Shown here one piece after another: positions 1-26,800 of a stretch of DNA of 64,000 nt. The notes under the pieces are model-generated. The model did no database searches. It worked only from the letters and a program-made list of their open reading frames with translations, and was not told where the DNA came from. The position numbers were made by a program, and so were the translations under genes. The DNA is from Oreocharis arfaki. Its lineage: Eukaryota > Chordata > Aves > Passeriformes > Paramythiidae. The DNA lies in NCBI GenBank assembly GCA_013398015.1, contig VZRR01013410.1:124323-188322 (forward strand), read 5' to 3'. The stretch's first letter is position 1. Each line of letters opens with the position of its first letter.

Positions 1-2767
1 GCTTAGACTGCGCCCTGGACCACTCTCCCTCCACTTGCAGGAGTATCAGGATGAGCTGTGACCTGAGGGGATGGTGGAGAGAGGTGGTGTGACGTGGGGA
101 AAGATTAAAATGAGCTTTTGCCACGCCTTCACCTAAGCTGGGTGTTCGGACACCTTCAGTTTCAGTGCATGAGCACTTGGCCTCATTTTTCATTGAGCCA
201 CAGCCAAGGAGGCAGAGACCCAGGGTCTTGGTGGATCTGATCAAGGCCAGCTGACCCCTCCTCTCCCTCATTTACACCTGCTGTGATATTTTGATCTGAG
301 CTCCCTCTGGTTACATTCTCAAGCTGCTAAAGCCAGTGATATTTAGAATACCAGACACAGCACGGGCAGGGAGAAAGAGGCTGGCTTCTGCTTTAACAAT
401 GGACTAATAAGTACTTTTCAACTGCTTTTTTTCTTCTCCTCAAAGCTTGTTTCAAGGCTTTTATAGTTTGCACGTAGTTCGGGCCAGCTGGCAGAGGGAG
501 GAGGGGGAATCACTGGATGGGGGACTCACAGCAGCCTCCATGGCAGAGGAAGAGAGCTCCATTTCACTCCGTCTCACACTCTTCTTTTTCCATTCCTTTT
601 CTTGTTCTTTCCCCACTAAGGCCTGGTTAAGGAGCCTATTGTACCATCACAGGAAACTGCTGTAACAAAACACAGGGTGAGCTCAGGTGGAAGAAGAATG
701 TGGCATTTATTTACAAAGTCTCTCCATATGTTCGGTTTTACCATGTCTGTGCGAAGTCCATGAGGATTTCCTTCGCTCACACACCCACATGCACGTGAGC
801 ACCAGGATGTGGGTAACACCTTGTGTCCTGTGGTACCAATACAGGCCATCCTTACAATCCCAGCTCTGCTGTTTATTTTTTGGTGCTTTCCCACACACCT
901 TTATGTACGTATTTAGTTCATATCAATCTTAGTGTTTCTCCTGTATTTCTGTGGGAGCAGGCTGGGACCTTGCTTAGTTTTTTTCTCATGATTTAGTGTG
1001 GGTAGCTGGGCTTTGACTCAGCGAGACGTATTTCTCAGATGTGGGGATTTAGAGTGGCCTCTAGCCCTTCCTCCTGGAAGAGGTATGGGATTTGGGAAGG
1101 TGGCTGTGCCACAGCCATTTTTGGGATCTCTATAAGCAGGTCAGGTTTGTGGGGAGCAGATGTATATATTGGCATTTCCTCTGAGTTGCTGCCCAGTTCC
1201 TCTACTGTCCTGTCTCACTGGATCAAGGTCTAGCCAAGTTTTCTTTCAAGTAATGGGTGCTCCAACAGCCTCCACCATACCAGCCCCGAATGCATCCAGC
1301 TGCCCTGAGAGGACTCCCACATTAGGTGACCCATCCCTGGAAGTGTCCAAGGTGAGGCTGAAAAGAAGGCTTGAAGCAACCTGAAGCAACCTGGTCTAGT
1401 GGAAGGTGTCCCTGCCCACAGCAGGGAGTTGGAACTGGATGATCTTTAAGGCCCCTCCCAACCCAAACCATTCTATGCTTCTGTGGCCATCTTTGTGTTT
1501 TCAGGCTGGATACAAAGAAAGTAAGTTTTCCATTCTTGCAGCTTTCAGTGCAGGAATATAACCAGCTCTCAGCCTGATGCTGGCATTTCTCCTGCCACAA
1601 TGGACAGGGCAGGTCTGACCGGGCAGGACTAGAGCACTGTTGCAGCTTGTTATCTAAGCACAAGTGTGAATGCTCAGCTGGAGATGCTGGATCCTTCCCC
1701 ACCCACCCTGGTGACCGGGCAGCCTGTGGGCAGCATCTTGGGGTGTGTGGGCTTCCCCCACTCTTCCACACTCCTGGAGGAGGGGTTTACAAATTCAGCT
1801 AAACTGTTCCTGCAGTGTCAGGGTTTCCCCCGCTCTCAGTAGGAGCCCAGCTGTCAAACAAGGTGCCTCTTCCAGGTCCCGTGCAGCTGTTTGCCTGCAG
1901 CATCCATGGATCTCTTCCTCACTGCTCTGTGCTGTGACTGTTCCAGCTGCAAAGATCCAAGCTCCTCCACGCCAGATATCCCCCATGTTTGCCTTGCACA
2001 GAGAAGGGTTAATTTTCTGCCCGTGCCTGACTTTCTTAATATCCATGTGAATCTCTCTTTGTAAACACCACACCTTTTGTGAAAGAGGATCTTTGCCTGC
2101 CCTGTGGGCACCTCCAATGTACACAGCATGTGCCTGGAGCCCGCTCGAGTTTGCTTAGGTTTCTTCTGAGCGATTGCATTCTCTCAGGGAATGTCAAAAA
2201 GCATCAATTAATATTTCTCCAGCTCAGGCGGCAGATGTTGCACAGATGAGACAAGAGAGCTTAATGTGCCATGGGCTGTTTTGGCATTCCAGGCCTGGTT
2301 GCAGCATCTTGCTGTTTTCCATCTTCTTGGTGGTCAGACCCCAGATGGATTCAGGCTGTGTTTGGGTGCTGGGGGGCTGTAAGCAATGAGTAAGGGGCAA
2401 GCAGTGGGATGCAGAGGGCATAAATAGTAGTTGCTGGCCTGGAAGTTGTGGGGTGAGTGGCTGTGCCCGTGCTGCCCAGTGTGCCACAGCTGTTCTCTCA
2501 GGCAGTTTTGTTTCATTGCTCCCAGAGGTGGATAAATCACCCAACGCAATGAAAACAAACCTCTTTTAACTCACACGTGCTGCAGCCTGAGAAGGGGAAG
2601 CTGCTGTGCCTCAGTTATGGAGGCAGGAGAGGGCTGAGACAGCTTGCCTGGCCTGCCCCACTGGGAACCTGGTTCAGGGTTGCTCTTGGAGATGTGTCCC
2701 TGCTTTGTCCCGATCTCTGCCTGTGGATGTGCCCACTGTAACAGCATCCCTCTGCTCCCACCCCCAG
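1..2767 (+). other. CPNE2 intron (partial), with one CR1 fragment
   Basis: I see no CPNE2 exon before 2768; the preceding exon, ending in the residues before VIKYTLDP, must lie upstream of the window. The stretch holds one CR1 fragment. The frames here, including a 149-codon one at 1322-1771 on the - strand, partly run through the CR1 and show no recognisable protein. Confidence 0.75.
1328..1483 (+). repeat. CR1 LINE 3' fragment
   Basis: The order is cctggaagtgtccaaggtgag, then cctggtctagtggaaggtgt, then ctggatgatctttaaggccc, ending in ccattctatg. This is the usual 3' end of avian CR1 elements in the forward direction. It is truncated at its 5' side, as most CR1 copies are. Confidence 0.9.
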
Positions 2768-16903
<14,136 letters not shown>

Positions 16904-17385
16904 AGCTGTGCCAGGCTGCACCCTCTGCATGTTGCCGAAGCCTGTTGGTCCTGCCGAAAGCACGTTCCACATGCTTTTAAGAGAAGAATACCCTCCCTGA
17001 AACACTTTGTACTTCTTAATTTAATTGCTAAGTTCTTAAGACTCATCCCAGCAAAGCGTCTGGATTCATTTTGTACAGTCTTGGCCCGAGGTAACACTAA
17101 GCAGCCAGGCCATGCCTTGGTCCTGCTCCGTTGAGTCACTTTTCAGTATTGAATGTACTTTGTATAATTTCAGTGGTACAGGATACAATTTTTATGATCA
17201 AAACTTGCTTTTTCCAAGCAATGAAATGCTTAATATATTATTATCATTCAATGAACTGGTCGTTGTATAGTTCATGTGTTTGTGTTGTACCTGTACATCT
17301 GTCAGGTTCCGTGTTCATTTTTATACTGTGTACATGTTATATTTGTTATACTCAGGTTAATAAAGAAACTTGGACATTTAAAACA
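16904..17385 (+). other. CPNE2: CPNE2 3'UTR
   Basis: About 480 bases of AT-rich sequence follow the TAG and lead to AATAAA. The end is an estimate: cleavage is placed about 20 bases past the signal, near tttaaaaca. No second in-frame exon or alternative stop is seen. Confidence 0.8.
17359..17364 (+). terminator. CPNE2: CPNE2 polyadenylation signal AATAAA
   Basis: A canonical AATAAA lies 456 bases after the CPNE2 stop codon, in TA-rich sequence and followed by a T/G-containing stretch. Confidence 0.85.
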
Positions 17386-20138
17386 AGAGTCTCCTAGATG
17401 GGAAGGTATGGTTCAGCTTACTCTGTCAGCAGGTCTGGGTGTTTGGAGTTACCCTGACAGGGCCTGGCCTGGTCCCTCAGATGCTCTGCTGGCTGTGACC
17501 CAGGATCAGCCCCACGCTGTCAAAGGCAGCATCCCAGAGGGAGATTCAGTGAAGGTGGAGATCCTGGGGAAGTCAGCATGCCCTTAATGCCTGCCTGAGC
17601 TGTGTGTGCTTGGGAAAACCCCGGTGACCCCACAACAAACCATCAAAGGGAGTTTCATGGTTCACTGCTGCTTCAACTCTAGAAAATTTTACAAGTCTGA
17701 GTAACAAAAGCTCCCTGCTGTCTGGGAGAAGATGGGCTGGGTAATGAAATCCTGCTCTCCAGCAGCTCCTTTGAGCTGCTCATCAACAATGTGCTAATTG
17801 CTGCTTTCTGCTGTTCCTAACTAGATTAAGGTCTTTTGAAGCTGAGAATGCTGTTGAATATCCGGCAGGGATCACCAGCCCTACTCCAAACTCAAGTAGA
17901 CTTGACCTCCCTCCTCCCCGTTAGTGGAAGCTTTGGAGGAGGGAGGTTGCTGTCCCTACACAAAGCCTGCAGCCCTTTCTGCCCAGGCGTGTGCTGCTGG
18001 TTGTGCTGTCTGCCACCGACCACCCAGCAACCTTGTGGCTGTCACTGCTGTCACCAGGTCACCAGCACACACATGGCCCCAGGCAGTCCCACACTGAGTC
18101 GGCTCCGAGCACAGCGCTGGGTGAGACCCCATCCCTCGGGGGAGGTGGGGACTGCTCCGTGAAACACTTGCCTTGCAAAACCTCCTGGAAGGGAAAATAA
18201 ACAACCAACACCACCCTTTTCCAAAGGGAGAAGCAGCCTTTGAAGGGTGGCTTGTTTAAAAATAATGCTGTATCCAGCTCAGCTTCCAGATCGAAGTCTG
18301 CAGCTTTGGAAAAAATTTTTTTTTTTTTAAAATTTCCATAAGAGAACCTCACACGCAGCTGCAGGAGCTCGTAAGCTCTTCTGCTAGTAGAGTGTTTGTG
18401 GGGGGTTGTCGGGTTTTTTTAACACCTCGCTGAAGCTTTAACAACTAGCACAGACAACAAGCGGTTTATTGAGCTGTCCCTGGGGAGGGGATGAAGCACA
18501 CACTATGCAGTCATGGTTTTTTCTTAAAAATAACAAAACAAAAAAAGTATCTAAATCCACCAGTGAATGAGAGTTGCCGAAGCCAGCCAAAGCCAGCTCT
18601 TAGTCTCCAGCTTTGGCGGCCCGGGGCAAGGTTACTGCCACAGCTGCCCTTTTCAGGTCTGATTTATCCTCCATCCCATGCACTCTTCGCTTCCCAGCAC
18701 ATCTCCCAGGGCACTGGAGTATTTTAATGTCAGATGGCTTCTGATGTACGAAGGTAAATGGTACCAATGGATGGAGTGAGGAGCTGGGACAGCTCTGCGC
18801 TTTGTTTACATGGGCCAGGCCATGAGAACAGCAGAGCTGATTCAGACTCAAAGGCATTCCCCAAATGTCCTGTTCCATTCTTTCAGGAACAGGAGAAAGG
18901 CAGAGCTTTTCTCCTCATATCTGCTTTTCCTGGATTATGTCTCCTCCTAGCCTTGCATGGCTCAGTATAAGCACCATATCACCTGCAGCCCACCACCACA
19001 TCTACGACAACTGGCTGGCAATTCTCACTATAAATTTCTGTCTAAATCAGGCATTTTGACTGAGCTGTGCAAGATACCACTCAGGAAAACAGCCCCAGCA
19101 GGCTCACAGCTGGGCCAGGCTACTCTGAGTCTACAGTCAGATTATTGACCTAGTTTAATGCCAGGGAAGACCAGCAGCTCTCATACCAACTCCTCGAGGC
19201 TCTTGCCCATGCAACTTCAATTTTAAAAAAAAAGTCTTTTTTTTTTTTTGTGCACCACTTCCATTTCACTCCGTAGCTCAGTAAGATGAAAGTCAACAAA
19301 AGCAAAGCATTAAGGAGGCTGCACGAGATCTATTTATTTTCCACCTGAAAGTGCCATAATTACAGTAGCTAGAGAAGAGGCAGGAGCAACTCTGGAGCAA
19401 ACAAAGGAGGTGCCAGGCAGCCCAGAACAGGGGAGGAATTACAGTGTGTTTGTAAGGATCTGACTGTAGAACAGGGCTGTGCAAACAGAAGGGGTATTTG
19501 GCTAAGGATAGCTTCACTGTGAGCACAACTCTCCCCCTTTCCTTTGGAAAGTTCAACACTCGAGCTAAGGCATGAATCCACTACAGGCCTTGTTTTCTCT
19601 GCTTTTAGCCCAGCTGCTCCCTCACAAGTCCCTCAGTGTCACGTCCAGGTAACTGCCCGTTGGTACACACTGACCAGCTGCTGTCTCACAAGTGTAGTAC
19701 ACAGAGCAGGACTGCACAAAGACAGCCCTGAGCAGCTGAGCTGAGCTGTGCCAACCCTCCAAACGCCCATCAGCACACCGAGATTAAAAGGATGGGCCCT
19801 CAGCCCTACTTCTGGAGTTCTCCAGCTTCTGTACAAAGGAGTTTGGCTGAACAGGGGAACTCCACGCACTCTGGATTCATGCCCTTCAGGACACTGCTGC
19901 TGAAAAGCTGCATGACTTGTCAAGCCCCAGTGCTGGAGCAACAGCCTTTGAGCAGAAAAGCCAACTGCAGCTCCTGTGAACTCACTCAGACCAAGTTTTC
20001 CATCACCACCTCTGCTTTTGTGGGGAACTGACCTCATCTCTCCTGGATGGTGGTTTGAGGGAAGGGCTGGTTGGGTAGAGCAGAAATTGATTAATGGAAT
20101 GAGAACAATTATGAATGGCACAAGCAGAGATAAAAAAA
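17386..20138. other. Intergenic gap between converging 3' ends
   Basis: No exon of either flanking gene and no RNA gene is recognised. On the - strand, further AATAAA signals occur (plus coordinates 19333-19338 and 18465-18470) and could serve longer PSME3IP1 3'UTR forms. Short T runs lie near 18318 and 19239. The frames here are short and not protein-like. Confidence 0.65.
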
Positions 20139-20658
20139 TGCATTCAGAACGTCTTTAATCATGTAACACTAAAACTTCTTTACAGTGTCATGGCAATCTA
20201 CACTTCACCATCTGCTCAAATTTGGTTCTGCCCCCATTTTTCAAATACAGAATAAAAATGACATTTTAAAACAGAACACATGGCTGCTTCTACAAGACTT
20301 CACTGTTCAAGTGATTATTTTTTGCCTGTTAGTCTTGTAGAAACTTCTTAAATCAACATAATTCTTTCCATAAGAATTGTAAAAGATAAAGCTCTCTCCT
20401 CCATACCCTCAGACCTTCGTTACATGGTTAGGTGTGCCTTCTGCTTTAGGATGGCAGCTTTTCTTCCAGGCTCAGTATGCACCCCAGAAATGGAAAGGTG
20501 GGGGTGGGGGGAAAATAATGAGTTACTTTAGGAGTATCTGAGTGTATTAAAGTTGAGAGGTTAGCTAGAAAGATTATATTTGGGGCAGAAGGATGCAACA
20601 AGCATCCACCAGGGCTTTGGAAGATATTCTGCACTACATTACACACGGAGGGATTTTG
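20139..20658 (-). other. PSME3IP1: PSME3IP1 3'UTR (shortest form)
   Basis: About 520 bases run from the stop to a likely cleavage site just past an ATTAAA signal. Longer forms are possible because AATAAA also occurs further downstream in the intergenic gap. Confidence 0.6.
20154..20159 (-). terminator. PSME3IP1: Candidate PSME3IP1 polyadenylation signal ATTAAA
   Basis: The - strand reads gATTAAAgacg about 500 bases past the stop. This is the most common variant signal and is followed by a T run and a TGTG-containing stretch. Confidence 0.55.
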
Positions 20659-20876
20659 TTATGGACCATCAAAGAAACTGTTGCCACGAAAGACAGAAGA
20701 GACAATCTTCCCAGTGGAATTAATAGTGCCTTCACTGTCCGAGCTGGACTCCGAATCGCTGCTCCCCGAGTAGGCGCCCAGACCAGGCAGGATCCCAATG
20801 CACACGGCTGCTGAGGGACAATGCACCGTGGAGCCTCCCACTGAGCTGCTCCCCAGGGGAACACAGGAGGGTTTTT
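20659..20876 (-). CDS. PSME3IP1: PSME3IP1 terminal coding exon and stop
   Basis: The acceptor is ccttccag. Two bases complete Glu, then seventy-one codons and TAA at 20661-20659. The sequence includes VHCPSAAVCIGILPGLGAYS and GSSDSESSSDSEGTIN, ending SVFRGNSFFDGP. The Ser/Asp/Glu stretch is the CK2-type tail. Confidence 0.97.
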
Positions 20877-23800
20877 CTGGAAGGGAGAAACCTCAGTCAA
20901 AATCCAGAGTGCAGGAAAGGGCTTTCAATCAGTCCAGGAACTACCACGTGTCACTCACCTGCTTTTCCCACATAAGCAGCGGATGATTTCAGCATTTAAT
21001 TAGAGCATAAGGCAGCTTTATGCTGTAATAAAGCCATTCTGACAGGAAGGACTTGCTACCTCAGGGGATTTTTCTTCTCATTGCTAGTTTAAGCCCAGCT
21101 CTATGCTGGCATTACAGATTTTTTATTCTAAAGTTGTCAGTTTGATGCTTGTCAAGTACCAAACCCACTAAATAAGAATAAATGGCTCTGCTTTGAGTAA
21201 TTGAGTATTTTTTTTTGCAATATAACAGCATAGTTGAGAAAAAGTTATTCCATCGTTCTGCTAGTCAACATTTCCCATCTTCCATGGCTAATTAATTATT
21301 TCTGCTGTTCTGAAAGTTTACTGAACAGAAGGAAATTCAGGAAGCGCCTTGGGTTGTCGTTACACAATTGCAGCTCACCCGATCTGTGTCAGAGTATCTT
21401 GACAGCAAGTCAATTGCAGCCCTGACAGCTAAAGCTGAAACACAACTTAATTTTTCTTCTAGTTCCCCATAATTGTCTGAAACAAATTGATTTCAGGATG
21501 GACTGAATCACTTTAGAGCATAAAGCTGAAGTGGATGCATACAAATACATGCAATGCTGCAGTGAAGAGGAAAGGGAATGATCTGTTCTCCATGCCTCCT
21601 GCCCACAGGACAAGCACTAGGCTTGAAATGCACCTAAGGAGACTTCCATTAGTTATCAGGTTAAACCCTTTGAGATTAAATCAGTTAAGTGTTAGAATAA
21701 ACTCTCTAAGGAAGGTGCACAGTCTCTATCTGTGGAGACTTAGAAGGAGCTTAGACAAACATCTGTCAGGACTGGTTTAGGCAGAGGACACCCTGATAAG
21801 CTGTACAGGTTCCCTGCAGCCTCATTTTCCATGAAGGCTGTCAGCACCCACACTTACCATTTCCACTGCTTTAAAAGACAACACGCCAACCAAAGTCTGT
21901 GCTGTCTTGCCCAGTGAAGGAACAGAAAGGCAAAACCCCTATGAGATTTAACCTCAAGTCAGCTGCTGCTCAGTGACAGACACACAGCTTCCCACATGCA
22001 GAAGTTGGGACATACCTTGATTCTTTTCCTCATGGTCAGTGTCTAGTTTCAACCTCTTCACACTGTTACCACCATCTGAACTGTGGAAAAAATAAGAAAG
22101 TGTCTTGTTCCTTATAGGCAACCACTTAATTACTGTTAAGTCATTGTTACATCTTTGCCTCAAATGCTACAGCAAATGCCAGCAGGGTCCCCCGATGACC
22201 ATCACCACTTCCAACTGCCAATAACTGAGGCTCCTTGGGGAACATGTGGGATCCAAGGAAACGTCAACACCTACACTACAAGTATCACCTGTTAACCTGG
22301 GAAAGGAACACGCCTCGTGGAGTCCAAGTCAAACCCCTTGCACACAGCAACCCAGAGCTGCCTATTCAGCAGGATGTGCCCCACAGGAGACTGGGAATAA
22401 CTACCTGAGCTTCAGGCACCTGTGTGACCACAGCCTTGCACACGTGGATCATTACCACGCTCGCCGGTGCCAACATCCATGGCTTTTCCCTTCCAGAGTT
22501 TCCTTCCCCTCCTTCAAGCATCTAGAGAGCCTGTTCTAAAACATCTAGAAATCTTGCACCCAGTAAGCCCAGACAGTTTTATAGCAATTCACACAGCTGC
22601 AGTGTCAAGAAAGGTCCTTTTTGGCTCCAAAGTGACATTGGGAGAAAGGAGTATGGCTTGGACTTCTGACTGTTCAGAGCTTCTATAGCTCCCCCCTGTC
22701 ACTGCTCAGATTCCCCCCCCCCACTCCTGCATATTCCCAGTTCTAAGCCATCCACATAAACAAATGCTTCCCAGATTCAGCTGTGATGAACTGATGAAGC
22801 ATGAGCATTATCATGCATTAACTCTTTTCTGTCCCTATCAGAACATGCAGTACAGATGAAAGGTTATTCTGCGCAGAGAGCTTTTAATAGTAATACATCC
22901 TTTACAGGAAATTACAATGCTCAGGGAGCAGATGTTGAGCTCACACTACACTTGCTTTGGGCCAGTTTGCAATAAAAGATAAGATGGCAAAAATAGAAGA
23001 CTGCAAAGCAAGTCTGCAATGGCACTGACATGTCAGTTAAGATGCTCTCTTTAAACAGATGCCATCTGCAGACTTCAGAAGTACCATTAAGCACATGCCA
23101 GCTCCTTTTCTATATCCTACTGGGTTAAGTACTTGTAGTTACAAGACAAAAACAACATTATTGGCTGCTTGTTATCAACTCAGGGTTTTTCTTCTCCGCC
23201 TTCTCAAAACCCAAACTATCACCCAACCTCACAGACATTAGGTGGTGGAAGTGCTTACTTCAGTTTTCAGACACGCAATTACTGCTGTACTGGGAGCTAA
23301 ACATCACCCTACAAGATAAGCTTCTAAAATAATCTCGCATTCTCTGAGACGGTTTGAACACACTGAATTTTGAGATGTCAGTAATCATCTTAAGTATTAG
23401 ATGATTCATCTGTGGGAAATAAGTCTGGTCTCACATGCCTGGTTGCTCCATAACCTGTAGCACACCAGCAGCTGTGTTTGCAGGCCAAGATCAAAGCAGC
23501 AAACACATCACAAACCCAGCTGCCACCTCCCTGGGATGGAAAGGGTATTGATGTATCAGTGCAAATCACTGAGGAACACAGGAAGTTTCTCTGATGTCCT
23601 CAGGACCAAAGTGGTACACAAAGCTCTTCTCTTGTAACCTTGTCTCTCCCATGCTGCCCCGAGCAGCGATTAAAACAATCCATTTTTAACACAGGTAAAA
23701 TCAGCTGATAAATTAGGCAACCTGAATGAAATTGCATTCGTGAGGTGACACTGACATCTGCAAACAGAGACGTAAAATAGATTCCCTCGATCCCCAAGCA

Positions 23801-26800
23801 GGATTGCCCAAGCCTGGCACTCTAAAATGAAGAGTCTACCCACTTGCTTTACACACGCTTATCTATCTGAATTGCTTCATGTTTTTCCCCACAGTTTGTG
23901 AGAGCCTATAGAAACAAGACTGGTCTTTTCTTATACCTTCCCCCTTTTTTCTTTAGGGCTAAGGTTTACACCTCACTCTCTGGAGGCAGTTTTGGCCCGT
24001 CTCCCTTTACACTGCTAACTGGGTTCCGTTCCTCATGAATTTATAGAAGTGTGAAACTAACCTTCTGTGTTTCACAGCTCCTGCCAACAGCTTTGCCTGA
24101 GAAAATTTGTTCTTGTTTTCCACTGACTTCATGGGCAATTTCTTCTCAGTTTCCTTCTTTGGGTCCATACTGACTCCCACTTTAGTGAGAGTGCTGTGAA
24201 TTAAGGGTTAAGGATCAACTGGGAAGGAACGGGGAGAACAGACATTTCCTCCCTGATATATTTAGCCAGCTCTGCTGACAGCACCGACCGAAGTTCATTC
24301 ACATATTCTTTCAAAATAAACTTATTTGTAATGACATTTAGCTGGTACCCTCGGCCAAAAGAGAAGATACTTCACCCTTTGGGGTTGGAGCTCTGTCAGG
24401 TATCAGGACCAGCTCTCCCTGTGAAGATGTCCAGGCAGCAGCCTGGGAGCTGCTGTTCTGAAGCCAGAAAGGTGTAACACAAGACACCCAGCACCCATAA
24501 ACATATCCACCACCCTGCCTTTTCGTAAAGGCCTTAGGAAAGCAAAAAGGTTAGGCTGGACCAAAATGAACAAACCAAACAGACAATGCAGTACTTCCCC
24601 TTCTGTGGGGATCGACACATTTGTAATTCAAATTTGCTGCTCCACACTCTAATTCTCACCAGAAAAGCTAAGCAGCAATACGTGCACTCACTTCCACTCC
24701 TCAAACCACCTTTTTGCTGAGCCCAGCAGATTTCAGCCTAGCAAGACAGAACAGTTTCATTTTTTTGGGTTTGGTCTTTAGCACTCTACCTTTTCAGCTC
24801 ATCTCTCTGTAAGGGCCACAAGGCTGCTACTGCTGGCCTGAGTACCAATCCCAAGAGGAAGAAGACAGAATGGTTAAGGGGGAATGTGGTCCAAGATTCA
24901 CCCAAAAAGACTGCAACTGCACAGAAAAGCTGAGTAGATTCAAACAGTGTCAGCAAGGTGGAATTCGGCTGAAACTGATAATGAAGTGGAGAAGCTTAAG
25001 TAGGTTTTCAGATGCGATAAGAAGGAGCTGGGTCTGTTTGTTATTAGGGAACACTGCACACACTGAATACATCTCCTTGTGGCAGCATCTGATTACAATG
25101 TCCAGCTGTATCTGATGACGAGAGGCCTCTCAAAGACCCTGTTTGTAGATGAGGTGCCAGGAGAGTCACACAAAATCCTGCAAAAATTTTAACTGCACAG
25201 GCAAAGGCAAATTAACCTAGTCTAAAAGCATGTTTATAAACTCAAATCTAGTATTCTAACAGTTTCTCCCTCAACTACAATTCCACAAACTGGCGTTTCA
25301 CAGGTGCCCCAGTCACTGCAGACATATACTGGATAGTGAATTTCATGTTGATGGCCCATATATTTGAAGCCATAGCTTTTTTCCCCACCAAACATTTACA
25401 TATCAAAAACTCTTAGACCTTGAAGTGACACACTCAGTCTCCAATCACTTTACAGCCAGGAATGTTCAGATGCCATTTCTTATTTGATTTTCCTAAGGAT
25501 AAAGCAGTAACTCAGACTGCTCCTTACTTCAACCAAAAGTCTTCTCAGCCCAAACCACAGTTCAATTTTATCTATTTTTGAGATGGCACAGGAGTGCCAT
25601 CCTGTGGCTGTCCAAAGCCATCTGAAAGCTCCTTGTGCCGAATACAGTTTGATGTTGCCACACAATTCTTCCGCACACTGCAGTGTTCAACTTCCACATT
25701 TAGGCCCATTACCTTGTCATATTCTAAGCCTGGCTAAGGAACTCAAAGGCTTTTCTTTTAAAATACCAAATTACAGGCTTTTAGCTTCCATCCAGGATGG
25801 CATTCTCCTAAAACTCCTCAACTAGAAAGGCACAGCACATTTTTAGTAGGTATTTTATACATCCTGCTGTCATTAGCAAATGTAATGCTATACCCAGCCA
25901 AGAAGTGTTCCCTCTCAGGAAGACAACATTAGAAATAAACCTCTCAATCTTAAATATCAACTGCACTAAACAAGCTGTCCTTCAGTAAAGCCAGCTTCTT
26001 GGAGGGGAACTGTTCCTACATTTAAACAGCAGTGAAGACAAGACGATCTTGTTCTCAAATACTTCTTGGAAATGGCTTAAAAAATATTTGTAATTTTATC
26101 CGGACAGGGGGGTCTGGATAGGGTAAGAAACAAACAAACCTAGTTGTTCATGTAAGAGAAAGAAAAATTCCTACTCATCCATGCATATGAATTTCTCATG
26201 CTCAAGAGTACACTAAAATATTCCAAGGCATATTTATCCTGAAGATGTATAATTTTGTGATTGTTCAACCTGAAAAATTAAGGAAAAAAAAATCTCTGTA
26301 CCTGAATACTGACGCAGTTTTTACCGTGAAATTAATGCCTCTGGGTAACTTAAATTAGACGCTACACCAGGAAAAAGAGCAAATAATGAAACCCACTGGG
26401 TTGACATTCCTCTTATTAATTAGGAAGAGCACTTAAACAGTACCTATAGACACAGCACATCTACCTAGTACACAGTGGGTTTTGTCACTGCAGTGACAAA
26501 CCATTAGTAACAACCTGCAGAAGCAAAAAATGCTTTTGCATTTCAGAACACCACCAAAAATTTCAAATACAAACAAGTCATTTTGCTCTGAGGCTGCTTG
26601 AAATATTATGGCTAATTAAAAAGGAAATTAAATGGGCAACACTTTTGATCTTCTCATGAGATGAGGCGACTATAAAACATTCTCCCTTCCTCCACCCCAT
26701 CAGCAACAAGTCCTTCAGTTTAATTTTTACAGCAGGACTTCGGATTCAGAGCCACCAATATTACTAAGACTGCAAGGACTGAGGTAAGTTGGCCTGTACA

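Noticed and set aside
1322..1771. 149-codon frame on the - strand
   Set aside because: It runs through the reverse of a CR1 fragment, has no splice or conservation support, and its product resembles no known protein.
22713..22722. 10-base C run
   Set aside because: It is an ordinary homopolymer in a PSME3IP1 intron with no flanking structure.
24190..24199. AG acceptor (CACAG) for PSME3IP1 coding exon 4
   Set aside because: Joining the exon there gives an immediate in-frame stop after the phase-0 donor. The AC end three bases earlier keeps the frame and fits the U12 branch-site distance.
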